Source: Halichoerus grypus
Lineage: Eukaryota; Chordata; Mammalia; Carnivora; Phocidae
Direction of reading: 5' to 3'
Assembly (NCBI RefSeq): GCF_964656455.1
Contig: NC_135719.1
Location: 80,199,562-80,263,561 of the forward strand
Length of the DNA: 64,000 nt
This document shows, one piece after another, positions 22,635-33,246 of this stretch. A program made the position numbers and the translations under genes. Under the pieces are notes generated by a model that worked only from the letters and a program-made list of their open reading frames with translations, was not told the origin of the DNA and did no database searches. Position 1 is the first letter of the stretch. Every line of letters starts with the position of its first letter.

Positions 22635-24186
22635 GACATTAAAAGCAAATTATATAACTATTAGGATGGAGATGACCCAAAAAGGGTTAGAACACTTTGT
22701 TGGATGACTGTTGTTTAATGGATTCTTGGATGAAGTTAGTAATGTTTTATTTTGAAATTCAGGTATTAAGGAACTCTACATTTGCTATTGAGACTCCTCC
22801 CCTATATATAACCGCTTAGTACCAGTTTTACAGTCCTTATTATTGATGGGCACTTAAATACTGTGTTTCAAAAGCAGCGATCATGATTTTTCTGATTCTA
22901 AAACATTACATGCCAAATATAGAAGTATTTAAGATGCAAATATAAATGGGATAATTCTGTAATCATATAATATTGCTAATATTCTTGTTAGTCTCAAAAA
23001 TTCTTATTACAATTAGGATCATGATTTTTTCACTTCATGTGTTTTGATTTTAGCATTCCCCACTTCATCACGTCATTACCTCAAACATCTCCTTTGTTTT
23101 AATTTTAGTTTCGTTTTCATTTAATCTGTGTCTTACAGTAGCTCTGTGAGATATTTTAATTAATTACATTTTCATTTTCATTTTGTTCCTCTGTATTCAG
23201 GGCATAATTTGACAATCATTTCTATGTGCCTTCATCACTTTCTATTCAGAAATTGTGTTATGAGATTTCCATCAGAGCCCAGGAATGGTGTGTACTATTT
23301 GTGTGATTGAGGGAAATTAAGATAGGGAGTGATTTGACAATGCGAGCTTCAGATAAATCTCAGAAAAATATTCTCGTTTACAAATTCTGTACATATCTGG
23401 TCACAATAATTCTCTCACAGGATTTAGAAGACAGAATTTTATATCTCATTCACTGCTATATTTGCAGTACCTAGCACAAACTTTTCCACATAATTGGTTA
23501 TCAGTAGATGATAACGAAAGAAGGAAAGGACAATTCTGTTACTTACTCATAATTTTAAGTTAAACTTTCTGTTTAAATTATATTTATAAATTGATTTGTG
23601 AAAAATAAAAGTCCTTAAAGTGTGTATGTGATTATTTGATTGTTTGAGAACATACTGTTTCTTTCCATTTTAATGTCTCTCTTTCTTAATGATGCTCTGC
23701 TGTTAGAAGATTATTCAATTTATTCTTGCACTTGTAATTTTTTGTTATCATTATAATGAAAGCTTTTCTTTCTGATAAATATGGGAAAACTTTTATATGC
23801 ATATATCAGCCACCTTACTATTATTAGTAGATTGCATGAAGGCATTTGGACTAATGGCTAACGTAGAGATGACATGCTACCAACCTCCCTCCACGTGTTC
23901 ATATTTGACTGAATTAAACATTGCTAACCACAACTTTTATTTAAAAAAAAATATTTCTCTAGTACTGCAGAGAAGTCAATGGAATGAAACAAATTGAGTA
24001 AATATTTGATTCCCTCATTCTCCCACCCCTGTTCAAGGGTAGGCTCCTTTCAAGGTCCCTCCAAGTCTTCATAACTAACAATGGATATAATTGGCAATTG
24101 GTAGGGTGACAGTGCTTCCTCTCAGCTGAGTTATGATTGCTGGGTATTTGGTAACTGGCTTTCTCTTACTGGGGAAATCCTCAGAT
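22635..24186. other. Intergenic spacer after TRAV13-like copy 1
   Basis: The first 320 bases match 42585-42880. After about 22955 the sequence departs from unit 3, where TRAV14 lies. No V exon, RSS or leader is found in this stretch. AT-rich and unrecognised. Confidence 0.5.
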
Positions 24187-24840
24187 TAAATTCAGTTTAT
24201 CACATCTGACCAAAGGAGGTTAGAACTGTAGCCCAACATGTCAATGGGCTTGATTCTTTCCCTCCTTGTACCACCAGCTCCTGTATCGTAGAAGGAAGAT
24301 GACTCTTGATTGGTCCATTTCCTCCAGGTCCATTTCCTCCAGAAGGAAGATGATGGAGTCAGAAGGAAGCATGCTTCTCTATTATTAGTTTATTTCTTCT
24401 TAAATCAAGTTAGAAGTGGCAGAGAAGGCGCAGTTCCTACAAGTTTGAATGCTTGATTATACTTAGATGAGAACTGATGCAGTGGAAGTAAACAAGTGTT
24501 TTAGCCAGAGTGTGCAGTGAGTACATAGCTCAGATCCAGACACATTCAAGCTTTCAACCTTCAGCAGGGTTAGCTATTTGTTTCCTACCTCCTGGGACAA
24601 TGTGGTACAAACTTTAAGGCCTTCTCTTGATCCTGTGAAGCCAGACTGGGTGCTGAGAGTCTCCTTTTTGTTTGCTTTCTCTAGGGTGGTGCTGACTGCC
24701 TATGTGTGATTTCTCCCAATCTGGGAGAGTGGGGCTGCTTTCAGCACATGCTCACTAGCTGCTTACAGAAGCTCTCTCTTGTTAACCCCCTTTGTATGCT
24801 GGTGTCAGGCTGTAGGTTGGGTGATGTATGGATGAGGAAC
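24187..24840. repeat. Spacer block also found at 3396-3860 of unit 1
   Basis: Close match to the unit 1 sequence next to the deletion junction, which fixes what was lost there. No gene. Confidence 0.6.
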
Positions 24841-25790
24841 TGAGTGTTGTGTGTGCCCATGGACCATTTTTGAGGGTCTGCATGCAGGCCATCTCCAGTG
24901 GCTCATGGGCAGATTCCTAATGGAGGCTGTGCCATGGTTTGTAGGGTCCTTGTTGGTTTATTGCCCTCCAAGAGCCCTGGGTTCTGTTCTGCTAGGAGTA
25001 CCCCACTCCCCAGTGAGCAGTACACCTCAGTATCCTGGATGGGGCTAGAAAGAGGGTTCTCTTTGGCAGCAACCTCCAGAGTTGGAGGGCCATGTGTTCA
25101 CTCACATGTTCTCACTTCCCTCTATGGGGAAATTTCAGGCTGGAAGGTTTCTCTTGGCTCAGAGCTGTGCCAATGGGCAAGAGTGATGAAGGTAAAGTGA
25201 AATTGTTCTTCATGCCATCCTTAATCTGTCAAAATCAGAATTTTTTGTTTTTGTTGATGTTCCACAGTGTGTTATGTATTCTCTGCTGGACTTCTTCATA
25301 GGCACTGTTTTTAGTTTAATGTATGACATTGAAAATCAGTGGTTTTTGAGGGGGGGGAGAGCGGAGATGGTAGAAAATTTCTATTTTGCCATTTTGATCT
25401 CAGTGTTTAAATTTTTTATTTTAAATAAATTATTAGGAAAAATTGACTAGTTTGGTGTACAGTTCTGTGAATTTTGAATTTTAGTACATTGTATATATCC
25501 AGTAATCATACAGGATCATGATACAGAATAGTTTCATTGCTCCTCAAAACTCCCTTGTGCTATTCTAATGCCATCTCACACTTCCATATTCCCCACTCCT
25601 TGCAAACATTGGTCTATTCTTATTTTGTGTTTTTAAGAATGTCATTTTCACAGGAGCATACAACCCATAAACTTTTGAGAACCATGTGTCTTGGTGGGAG
25701 GAAGCACATGCCACAGGGCACACACATGACCTCACCTCTATCTCCACTCTCAGTGTGTCCTACCCCTGAGGTTTTGAACTTTGAAGTTAT
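24841..25790 (-). mobile_element. Probable old L1-type fragments, minus strand
   Basis: 24850-25400 has the feel of an antisense L1 5' region (ends 'ttgccattttgatctca'). 25400-25790 resembles antisense L1 3' sequence. Both calls are weak and rest on wording alone. No gene is seen. Confidence 0.35.
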
Positions 25791-27550
25791 TTCATAGGAA
25801 TAGCTCATCATTTCAAGTGTTTGAATTCCTTTAAAGACTTGATTTACAGTTCTACAAAATATATTTGGCAATTGATATTGCAGAATTGGTGTTGAAGGTT
25901 GGATCATCTCATATAATCAAGTTGAGTCATGTTCTGTACACAAGTTAGTTGTACAAACTCTATCCTAAATTTTTATCAATATATATATTCTCACATTTTA
26001 AGGGTAATTTAATTAATGAAGATTCACTCTAGCAGTACCAATTAGGGTATGGTTATTATTTGGCTTTTCCAGTAGTTGATATGAAATAACATATCCAATA
26101 ATTCTTAAACATTCTTGCACTAGCAATGTCTATTCAGAGCTGAACTATAGCACTAGGATGGGTATTATGTCAAATAAAGGCTATATGCATGCAAGTTATT
26201 TTATTAGTAAGAGAACAAAGTCACGATAATCAGAAACACGTAACATTTTACCATTAAAGTGGGAAAGTACCTCTAAAAGGATAAAAATAACCTCAAAAGA
26301 ATGCCAAGGAAAGTATTAAAATCTGTGGTTCCAATCATCTAGGAGAATTCTCTTCTACTGGCCTTGGTGGATCTGTCTGCTTCATGCAATTACATGCTTA
26401 TTTCTAGGATCTTCCATATGCACTCATCTGTGGACTGTCTGCTTCTGCTGATTCTCTAGAGAACGTCAGTTTAAGATCCCTAATACGAGTAACTTTTTCA
26501 ATTCTTGGCAGCGAAGGGTGCATGATGTCATACTAGTTCATAAACATGCAACCAAGGATCCATTTCTTGTACTTTATTTGCTGAACTGGTAATAAACAGC
26601 ACTTAATAAAGTCATTTCACAGGTCTCAATGGCAACCTTTTTCTGGGATTTTGTTCAGAGCACCAAAGGTTAAGGTCCTGTAAAGGTGAATAAATGAAAG
26701 GCCAGGAGAGCAATCTGTGCCTGGATGAAAGGAAAGTGTCAGGGGTTTTCTTATCTAGTTCAGTTTGTGATGCTGGAATAAGTATGGGTTGGGACATCTG
26801 AGTGATGTGGGCTACAGTGAGGAATTTATGGTAAGACAGCACAGGGCTTTTTGAGGGTAGGATGCAGGGCCACCTGGGATAAGGCTAACATGCACCAGGC
26901 ACTAGCTGTGAACTACATTAAAAACATATTGACTAACACAGACTACATCATTTTTTTGCCAGTTGACATGGCCAAGAGATATTCAGTAGTTTAGCCACTT
27001 GAATTAATTTTGTTTCTGCTAAATGATTGGATTTTATAAAGGGAGTACTAATTGCATGACCAGCCTGGTATTGTCTCTTTCAATGTTTAAGATAAGATTA
27101 TTAAAAATCTATTAACTAGGAATTTGTTCTGAGAGTTTCCAAAAGATATGTCCTGGACAGGGACACTTCTTGAATGACAGAAGCACAATGATGAGATTCC
27201 CTTCATTGAAGAAGGTATTAGAGTTGAAAAATCGGAGGAGAAATTAATAATATTTCACATTTACTGGGCCAGCTGGTAGAAAAATGTTGGTTGTTTTTGG
27301 AGAGTTTTAGTCTATCCCTTAGAGGGCAATTTGAAATGTATATGGTCCATCACATTTCATGGAGATATATGCAGTACAAATTCTGAAAATGCTTCAACCA
27401 ATTTATCTTTATCTTTATCTTTCCTCACTGTAGTTCAAGTTTTCTTGTGTGACCCAAAATTCAAAATACTTCTCCTGTAGGCCTTCATTGGCCTGAAGGT
27501 TGTTTTCTTTTTAAAGTTATAGATAATGACTTTCTGCATCCATGTGCTAT
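25791..27550. other. Intergenic spacer, unrecognised
   Basis: AT-rich, only short open frames on either strand, no V-like motif. From about 27400 it becomes homologous to the TRAV9 far 5' flank (7590, 47000). Confidence 0.45.
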
Positions 27551-27563
27551 ACTGTTTATTTTC

Positions 27564-27801
27564 TTTTTTCTTTTTTTAAAAGATTTATTTATTTACTCAT
27601 TTGAGAGAGAAAGAGCATGCATGTGTGGAAGCACCAGTGGAGCAGGGACAAAGAGGGAGGAAAAGGGAGAGGGAGAGAATTTGGAGCAGACGCCTGATGA
27701 GTGCAGAGCCCCATGCAGGGTTTGATTCGATAACCCTGAGATCATGACCCCAGTCAAAATCAAGAGCCTGAAGCTCAACCAACTGAGCCACCCAGTCGCC
27801 C
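27564..27801 (-). mobile_element. Can-SINE, minus strand, with target duplication
   Basis: Target duplication ctgtttattttc at 27552-27563 and 27802-27813. Ends 'gccacccagtcgcccc'. Units 1 (7733) and 3 (47119) carry the empty site. Confidence 0.9.
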
Positions 27802-27813
27802 CTGTTTATTTTC

Positions 27814-28916
27814 AACCAACATCATCCCACCTCTATGGGATTCTCCCTGCATATCTGAATACAGGTTTGTAGGGGCTTGTCCCAAATTCCTTTCAGCATA
27901 GTTTTGTGGCAGGACTGACACTGTGATTTGGAAGGTGGAGGGGAAGCGAAGGGATACATGAACCTAAAGTGTTTCCAGGCCTGAATTTCTTACTTAACTC
28001 TGCATCTGAGAAAGTGTTCCCATGTTGGCTCTGGACTCATGAAGCTCCTTGATCTGAATCTGTAGAGAGTAGCCTCCAGGAAACAGCTTGAGAGAAGCTT
28101 CCATCTCTGTGTCTAAAGATAATGTTTACACGGCTTTACAGAAGAAGTGTCCCTCTCCAGAACTTTATCTTCATAAACTTGATTTCTTACCTTAGGGGGA
28201 ATTTTTTTTTTATTAAATCTTGGCAACAAAATGTGACAGAGGCATGGTAATGGAAAGTATCCTTGAGGCTAAACTTGTAAGAGTATAGCATTAATATTTG
28301 TTGCCTGATTCACATACACTAGTCACCTTATGTTGGAGTCAACAAAACAGTGAGAACATAAGGAAGAATCTCAGGTCTTTCTATAGGGATTTGACAACTT
28401 CATTTATGGTGATTCTTCTGTCTAGAGTTCCTATTTTTCACTTTTTAATGATTCTGAAATTTAGGAATATTTGACTACTAAAATATTTGACTATTAAATA
28501 CTATGATTTTTCTTCTGAAATGCTTTTATTAAAAAGATAGTATTCATTACAATTGGTATTATTTTAGGACCACATAAATACTGTATTTCAAATAAAGGCC
28601 ATTTGTTAATTTGTTTAAATTAACAAATATTTAGTGAGTGCTGAAAATGACAGTCACAGTTCTAAATATTGGGGCACAGTGCTGAAAAGAGAATCACTCA
28701 GCAATGACTTGACTTCCTATTACTTTTTCCGTATTCACTTCCTAGCCCCTTTTCTGGCAGTCAGTGGGTTATAGGCTGGCCCACATGGATACACGAGAAT
28801 ATAAAGTACTGTAGTAAAATGCTTTAGAAGACTGTTATAGTCGAGCTACAGAAATGCTCTGGGATGCTGTGTTAAAGAACTTCCATATCAGGTAGTGTCT
28901 TAAGAACAAATAGACC
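27814..28916. other. Distal 5' flank of TRAV9-like copy 1
   Basis: Homologous to 30480-31120 and 47130-48200. The sequence aaaggccatttgtt at 28594-28607 is the empty counterpart of the VAMP3 retrocopy site in copy 2. No gene. Confidence 0.55.
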
Positions 28917-29107
28917 GGGGCGCCTGAGTGGCTCAGTTGGTTAAGCAACTGCCTTCGGCTCAGGTCATGATCCTGGAGTCCGGGGATCGAGTCCCGCATC
29001 GGGCTCCCCGCTCAGTGGGGAGTCTGCTTCTCCCTCTGACCCTCCCCCATCTCATGTTCTCTCTCTCTCTCTCAAATAAATAAATAAATAAAATCTAAAA
29101 AAAAAAA
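28917..29107 (+). mobile_element. Can-SINE, plus strand, with target duplication
   Basis: Head 'ggggcgcctgagtggctcag', tail AAATAAAT then A-rich. The repeat aagaacaaataga(c/t) flanks it. Copies 2 (near 32465) and 3 (near 48210) are empty. Confidence 0.92.
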
Positions 29108-29258
29108 AAGAACAAATAGATCTGAGAGGTCAGGATTGCTGTTGTTCAGACTTCCAAGGGCCACCTGCAGACTGACATGTGCCTCACGAAGTCAGGGATG
29201 ACACAGATGGCTGACTTTGGGAGGCCTCTGGCCAACATGCACGCATTTCAGTCCCTGT

Positions 29259-29275
29259 CCACCAGGGGGGGCAGC
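29259..29275 (+). promoter_or_regulatory. CTCF-like motif upstream of TRAV9-like copy 1
   Basis: CCACCAGGGGGGGCAGC, 118 bases before the leader exon. Copies 2 and 3 have CCACCAGGGGGTGCAGC at 32615 and 48361. The G-run here is two bases longer than the core, which could weaken binding. Confidence 0.5.
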
Positions 29276-29392
29276 TTCCTACCACAATCACATTTCCTGT
29301 GTGAAATGTGGGCTTGCACTGATCATTTCTCTGTCACTCCAACCTTTCTTCATGGTAAGATTGAAGAACATTATTTAGGTGACACTCCAGAG

Positions 29393-29851
29393 ATGAAGTG
29401 TTCTCCAGGCTTCGTGACTGTGGTTCTCTTAATGCTTGGTAAGTAAATGCCTCTTAAAGTTCGGATTCTTTTTTCTATTGTGTCTGCAAAGTCTTTAACT
29501 ATAATTTTATCCAAGAGCTTTATGCCCAAGGTGACAAGGTCTGTTTTCTTTTTCCTCAGGACAAGCCCATGGAGACTCAGTGACCCAGATGGAAGGCCCA
29601 GTGACCCTCTCAGAGAAGGCTTTCCTGACTATAAACTGTACTTATACAACGACAAGTTACCCCACTCTTTTCTGGTATGTCCAGTATCCAGGAGAAGGTC
29701 CAGAGCTCCTCCTGAAAGCCTCGAGGGACAAGGAGAAGGGAAGCAAGAAAGGATTTGAAGCCACCTATGACAGAGATTCCAAATCCTTCCACCTGGAGAA
29801 AGGCTCAGTGCAAGCGTCAGATTCAGCTGTTTACTACTGTGTCATGAGTGA
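29393..29851 (+). CDS. TRAV9: TRAV9-like T-cell receptor alpha V segment, copy 1 (intact)
   Basis: The leader exon is 29393-29438 (MKCSPGFVTVVLLML), with donor GTAAGT at 29439. The intron is 121 bases and the acceptor CAG ends at 29559. The V exon 29560-29851 reads GQAHGDSVTQMEGPVTLSEK. Marks are Cys23 (INCTYTT), Trp41 (LFWYVQYPGEGPELLLK), KGFEATY, FHLEKGSVQASDSAVYYC with Cys104, and the end CVMS. This matches recalled human TRAV9-2 features (SVTQMEGPVTLSE, LFWYVQYPGEG, SFHLEKGSVQ.SDSAVY). An in-frame ATG at 29177 could extend the leader, but 29393 gives the normal short signal peptide and a family-type start. No defect is seen. It is the first of two TRAV9-like segments 3.36 kb apart. Confidence 0.92.
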
Positions 29852-29890
29852 CACAGTGACGGGGACTGCAGGGGGAGCTGAGCACAAACC
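29852..29890 (+). promoter_or_regulatory. 23-spacer recombination signal of TRAV9-like copy 1
   Basis: Heptamer CACAGTG (29852-29858), 23-base spacer, nonamer GCACAAACC (29882-29890). Confidence 0.92.
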
Positions 29891-30475
29891 CTGAGCAGAG
29901 CAGGGGCCTGGATGCTGATCATCTCTGCCTGATCCACTCTGGTTCCAGCACAGTCTGTGGTTGTTTGTCGCTCAGTGTCCACTTGATCCAAAAATCACAG
30001 CAAGTACTAGAGCATAGGAACCAGAAGTAACATTCCCCAAATCCAGGTGTTCCTTAGTGACATTGAGAACAGTTTGATGCCAAGAGTTCAAGGTAAAACC
30101 ACATAACAATGAAGTGGTCTTTGCTCATACTTGCAGTGAACGTCCAGCCCCACAAGTTGTTCAGGGACCCCTGGTGGGTATTGCTGTGTCTATGACACGT
30201 TTAGAGACACACAGTGTGCCTGAGGAGGTGGTATCTGTCCATGTCTTCCTGACTGGGTATGGCAGGAGAGTTGATGGGGAACTTCAGCCCCAAACCAGGA
30301 TTTAGTAGAGAAAGAAGGGAAGGGAAGAAAGGAGGACGAACACATGGACCCGAGCAAGGAAAAGAGAGGCCAGGGACCTCTGCCCTGCTTTCTTTTCTAG
30401 TGAATCAGGTGGTGACTCAAGCTGATATTCAACATGAAGGGGTGTGGGCAGAAACAGAATGGAGGAAGTGGCTCC
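29891..30475. other. 3' flank of TRAV9-like copy 1
   Basis: Homologous to the other TRAV9 3' flanks and to 8047-8360. No gene. It stops abruptly at about 30475, where distal 5' flank of copy 2 begins. Confidence 0.55.
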
Positions 30476-31117
30476 AAATGTGATTTGGAAGGTGGTACAT
30501 GAACCGAAACAGTACCCACGCCTGAATTTCTTACTTCGCTCTGCATCTGGGAACCCCTTCCCGTGTTGGCTTTGGACTCATGATGTTCCTTGACCTGAAT
30601 GTGTGGGCAGTCACTGCAGGAAACAGCTGAGCTAAGCTTCCTCATGTGTCTGGAGGAAAGGTTTAGGGGGCTTACAGAAGATGCATCCTTCTCCAGAACT
30701 TTTCCTGATAATCCTGATTTCTTACCTTGTGGGAAAAATTATTTGATTAACGTTTGGCAACAAAATGTGACAGATGGCAACAGAAAGCATCCTTGAGGCT
30801 AAAGCTGTTAAGAGGATAGCATTAGTATTTGTTGCCTAATTCACATACACTAGTCACCTGATGTGGGGGTCAACAAAATATTGAGAACATAAGAATCTCA
30901 GATCATTCTATAGGGATTCGATGACTCCATGTATGATGTTTTTTCTGTCTATAATTCCTATTTTTCACTTTTTAATTATTCTAAAAATCAGGAATATTTG
31001 ACTATTACAATGTTTGACAATCAAATAGTGTGACTTCTTCTGAAAGCTTTTATTAAAAAAATAGTATTTCTTGCAATTGCTAATAGTTTAGGAACAAGTA
31101 AATATGTTATATCAATT
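30476..31117. other. Distal 5' flank of TRAV9-like copy 2
   Basis: Homologous to 27910-28590, 47240-47890 and 7850-8046. No gene. Confidence 0.55.
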
Positions 31118-32165
31118 AAAGGCCATTTGTTGGCCCAGCTCCTGGCCTTCAGTCCCGCTGCGCCGCTCTGCTGACCGTCGCCCCACTGCCGCCAAAATGT
31201 CTACAAGTGCACCTGTAGGTTCAAGTGCTGCCTTTGGCAGCAACCGAAGGCTTCAGCTGACACAAAATCAAGTAGATGAGGTGGTGGACATCATGAGAGT
31301 CAATGTGGATAAGGTGTTGGAAAGAGATCAGAAGCTCTCGGAGTTAGACGATCGTGCAGATGCGCTGCAGGCAGGAGCGTCCCAATTTGAAACAAGTGCT
31401 GCCAAGTCGAAGAGAAAATATTGGTGGAAGAATTGCAAGATGTGGGCGATAGGAATTGTTGTTGTGGTCGTCGTCGTCATCATCATCATCATCACGTGGA
31501 ATGTTTCCCCGTGAAGAACCAGTGCAGCCCCAGCCTGCCGTTCAAGAAAGCTCTTCAAGACGTTTGACCTAGAACCTGCTATATTCTTGAGCTTGCCTAC
31601 TGTTCTGTTTAAACTGATTATCTTCTGTTTTTTACCATAAAGTTTAATTTCTAGGCAACGTGCCTTTGTAATGTCATAAGCACTCCAAACTTGAAGTGCA
31701 GCTGCCTGGCCCACACCCGGCCCGGAGTCTTCACAGATTGCCACGCGGCTGACGAAGAGGGTCTCTTAACTTCCCGAGTGTTTGTCACCTCGAAGAATGT
31801 TGTCTGAGCAACAAGAGTCGAGGGGCACCAGGACACGGGCTCCTTTTAATATCTGTTCCCCTGGCTTCACCGAGATGCTACAGTGTTGAAGACACGCCGT
31901 GCAGGATGCCAGCTGTGAGAAGGAAGCAGCGGGGTCAGTGTGGGGTGGGCCGTGAGCCCACCCCTCCTCCGCTCAGGGGTCTGGCCAGGTCTGACTCTGA
32001 AACCGTGGTGCTCCTCCTTGCCTCATGCCCAGTCCAGTGTAACCCGCTGGCTCCTGCATGAACCCAGAGCACCTCGCTTGTATCTGTGCATTTAGCTGAG
32101 AACTTACCCACTATAATGAACTGAATAAACTGTTTATTAATGGAAAAAAATAAAGGCCATTTGTT
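31118..32165 (+). pseudogene. VAMP3: VAMP3 (cellubrevin) retrocopy with intact reading frame
   Basis: An intronless copy of the mRNA for VAMP3, a v-SNARE of recycling endosomes. The insert is about 31132-32151, with a GC-rich 5' UTR and a frame at 31197-31514 (105 residues). It has a long 3' UTR with AATAAA at 32124, a short A tail, and target repeats aaaggccatttgtt at 31118-31131 and 32152-32165. The protein keeps the R-SNARE motif (zero-layer Arg about residue 43, in VLERDQ), the juxtamembrane [12 protein letters not shown] and a C-terminal membrane segment. NCKMWAIGI points to VAMP3 rather than VAMP2. Oddities are AAKSKRKY with Ser where Leu is usual, and a membrane segment drifted into Val and Ile runs. 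No own promoter is apparent, so expression is doubtful. Confidence 0.92.
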
Positions 32166-32614
32166 CATTATTTTTGTTTAATTTAGAAAATATTCAGAGA
32201 GTATTTAAAAAATGACAGTCATGGTTCTAAATACTGGGGTAAAGTGTCAAAAACACAGAATCACTCAGCAATGACTTGACTTCTTATTACTTTTTCCATA
32301 TTCACCTCCAACCCCTTTTCTGGCAGTCAGTGGGTTATAGGCTGGTCCACAGGGATACATGAGAATATGAAGGACTGTAGTAAGATGCTTTAGAAGAACC
32401 CTCACAACTACAGAAATGCCCTGGGATGCTGTGTTAAAGAACTTCCATATCAGGTAGTGTCTTAAGAACAAATAGACCTGAGAGGTCAGGATTGCTGTTG
32501 TTCAGACTTCCAAGGGCCGCCTGAAGACTGACATGTGCCTCACGAGGTCAGGGATGACACGGATGGCTGACTTTGGGAGGCCTCTGGCCAACAGGCACGC
32601 ATTTCAGTCCCTGT
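32166..32614. other. Proximal 5' flank of TRAV9-like copy 2
   Basis: Homologous to 28607-28910 plus 29110-29258, and to 47911-48360. No gene. Confidence 0.55.
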
Positions 32615-32631
32615 CCACCAGGGGGTGCAGC
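32615..32631 (+). promoter_or_regulatory. CTCF-like motif upstream of TRAV9-like copy 2
   Basis: CCACCAGGGGGTGCAGC, 118 bases before the leader exon. Confidence 0.5.
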
Positions 32632-32748
32632 TTCCTACCACAATCACATTTCCTGTGCGAAATGTGGGCTTGCACTGATCATTTCTCTGTCACTCCAACC
32701 TTTCTTCATGGTAAGATTGAAGAGCATTATTTAGGTGACACTCCAGAG

Positions 32749-33207
32749 ATGAAGTGTTCTCCAGGCCTCGTGACTGTGGTTCTCTTAATGCTTGGTAAGT
32801 AAAATGCCTTTTAAAAATTGGATTCTTTTTTCTATTGTGTCTGCAAAACTTTTAACTATAATTTATCCAAGAGCTTTATGCCCAAGGTGACAAGGTCTCT
32901 TTTCTTTTTCCTCAGGACAAACCCATGGAGACTCAGTGACTCAGACGGAGGGCCAAGTGACCCTCTTAGAAGAGGATTCCCTGACTGTGAACTGTACTTA
33001 TTCAACAACCAGGTCCCCCACTCTTTTCTGGTATGTCCAGTATCCAGGAGAAGGTCCAGAGCTCCTCCTGAAAGCCTTGAGGGACAAGGAGAAGGGAAGC
33101 AAGAAAGGATTTGAAGCCACCTATGACAGAGATTCCAAATCCTTCCACTTGGAGAAAGGCTCAGTGCAAGCGTCAGATTCAGCTGTTTACTACTGTGTCA
33201 TGAGTGA
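32749..33207 (+). CDS. TRAV9: TRAV9-like T-cell receptor alpha V segment, copy 2 (intact, mosaic)
   Basis: The leader exon is 32749-32794 (MKCSPGLVTVVLLML), with donor GTAAGT at 32795. The intron is 121 bases and the acceptor CAG ends at 32915. The V exon 32916-33207 begins GQTHGDSVTQTEGQVTLLEE. Marks are Cys23 (VNCTYSTT), Trp41 (LFWYVQYPGEGPELLLK), FEATYDRDSKSFHLEKGSVQ and Cys104 in SAVYYCVMS. FR1 is nearly that of copy 3, while everything after CDR1 is nearly that of copy 1 (two base differences), so the gene looks like a recombinant of the two types. All marks of a working segment are present. Its distal 5' flank carries the VAMP3 retrocopy. Confidence 0.92.
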
Positions 33208-33246
33208 CACAGTGACGGGGACTGCAGGGGGAGCGAAGCACAAACT
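33208..33246 (+). promoter_or_regulatory. 23-spacer recombination signal of TRAV9-like copy 2
   Basis: Heptamer CACAGTG (33208-33214), 23-base spacer, nonamer GCACAAACT (33238-33246). Confidence 0.92.
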
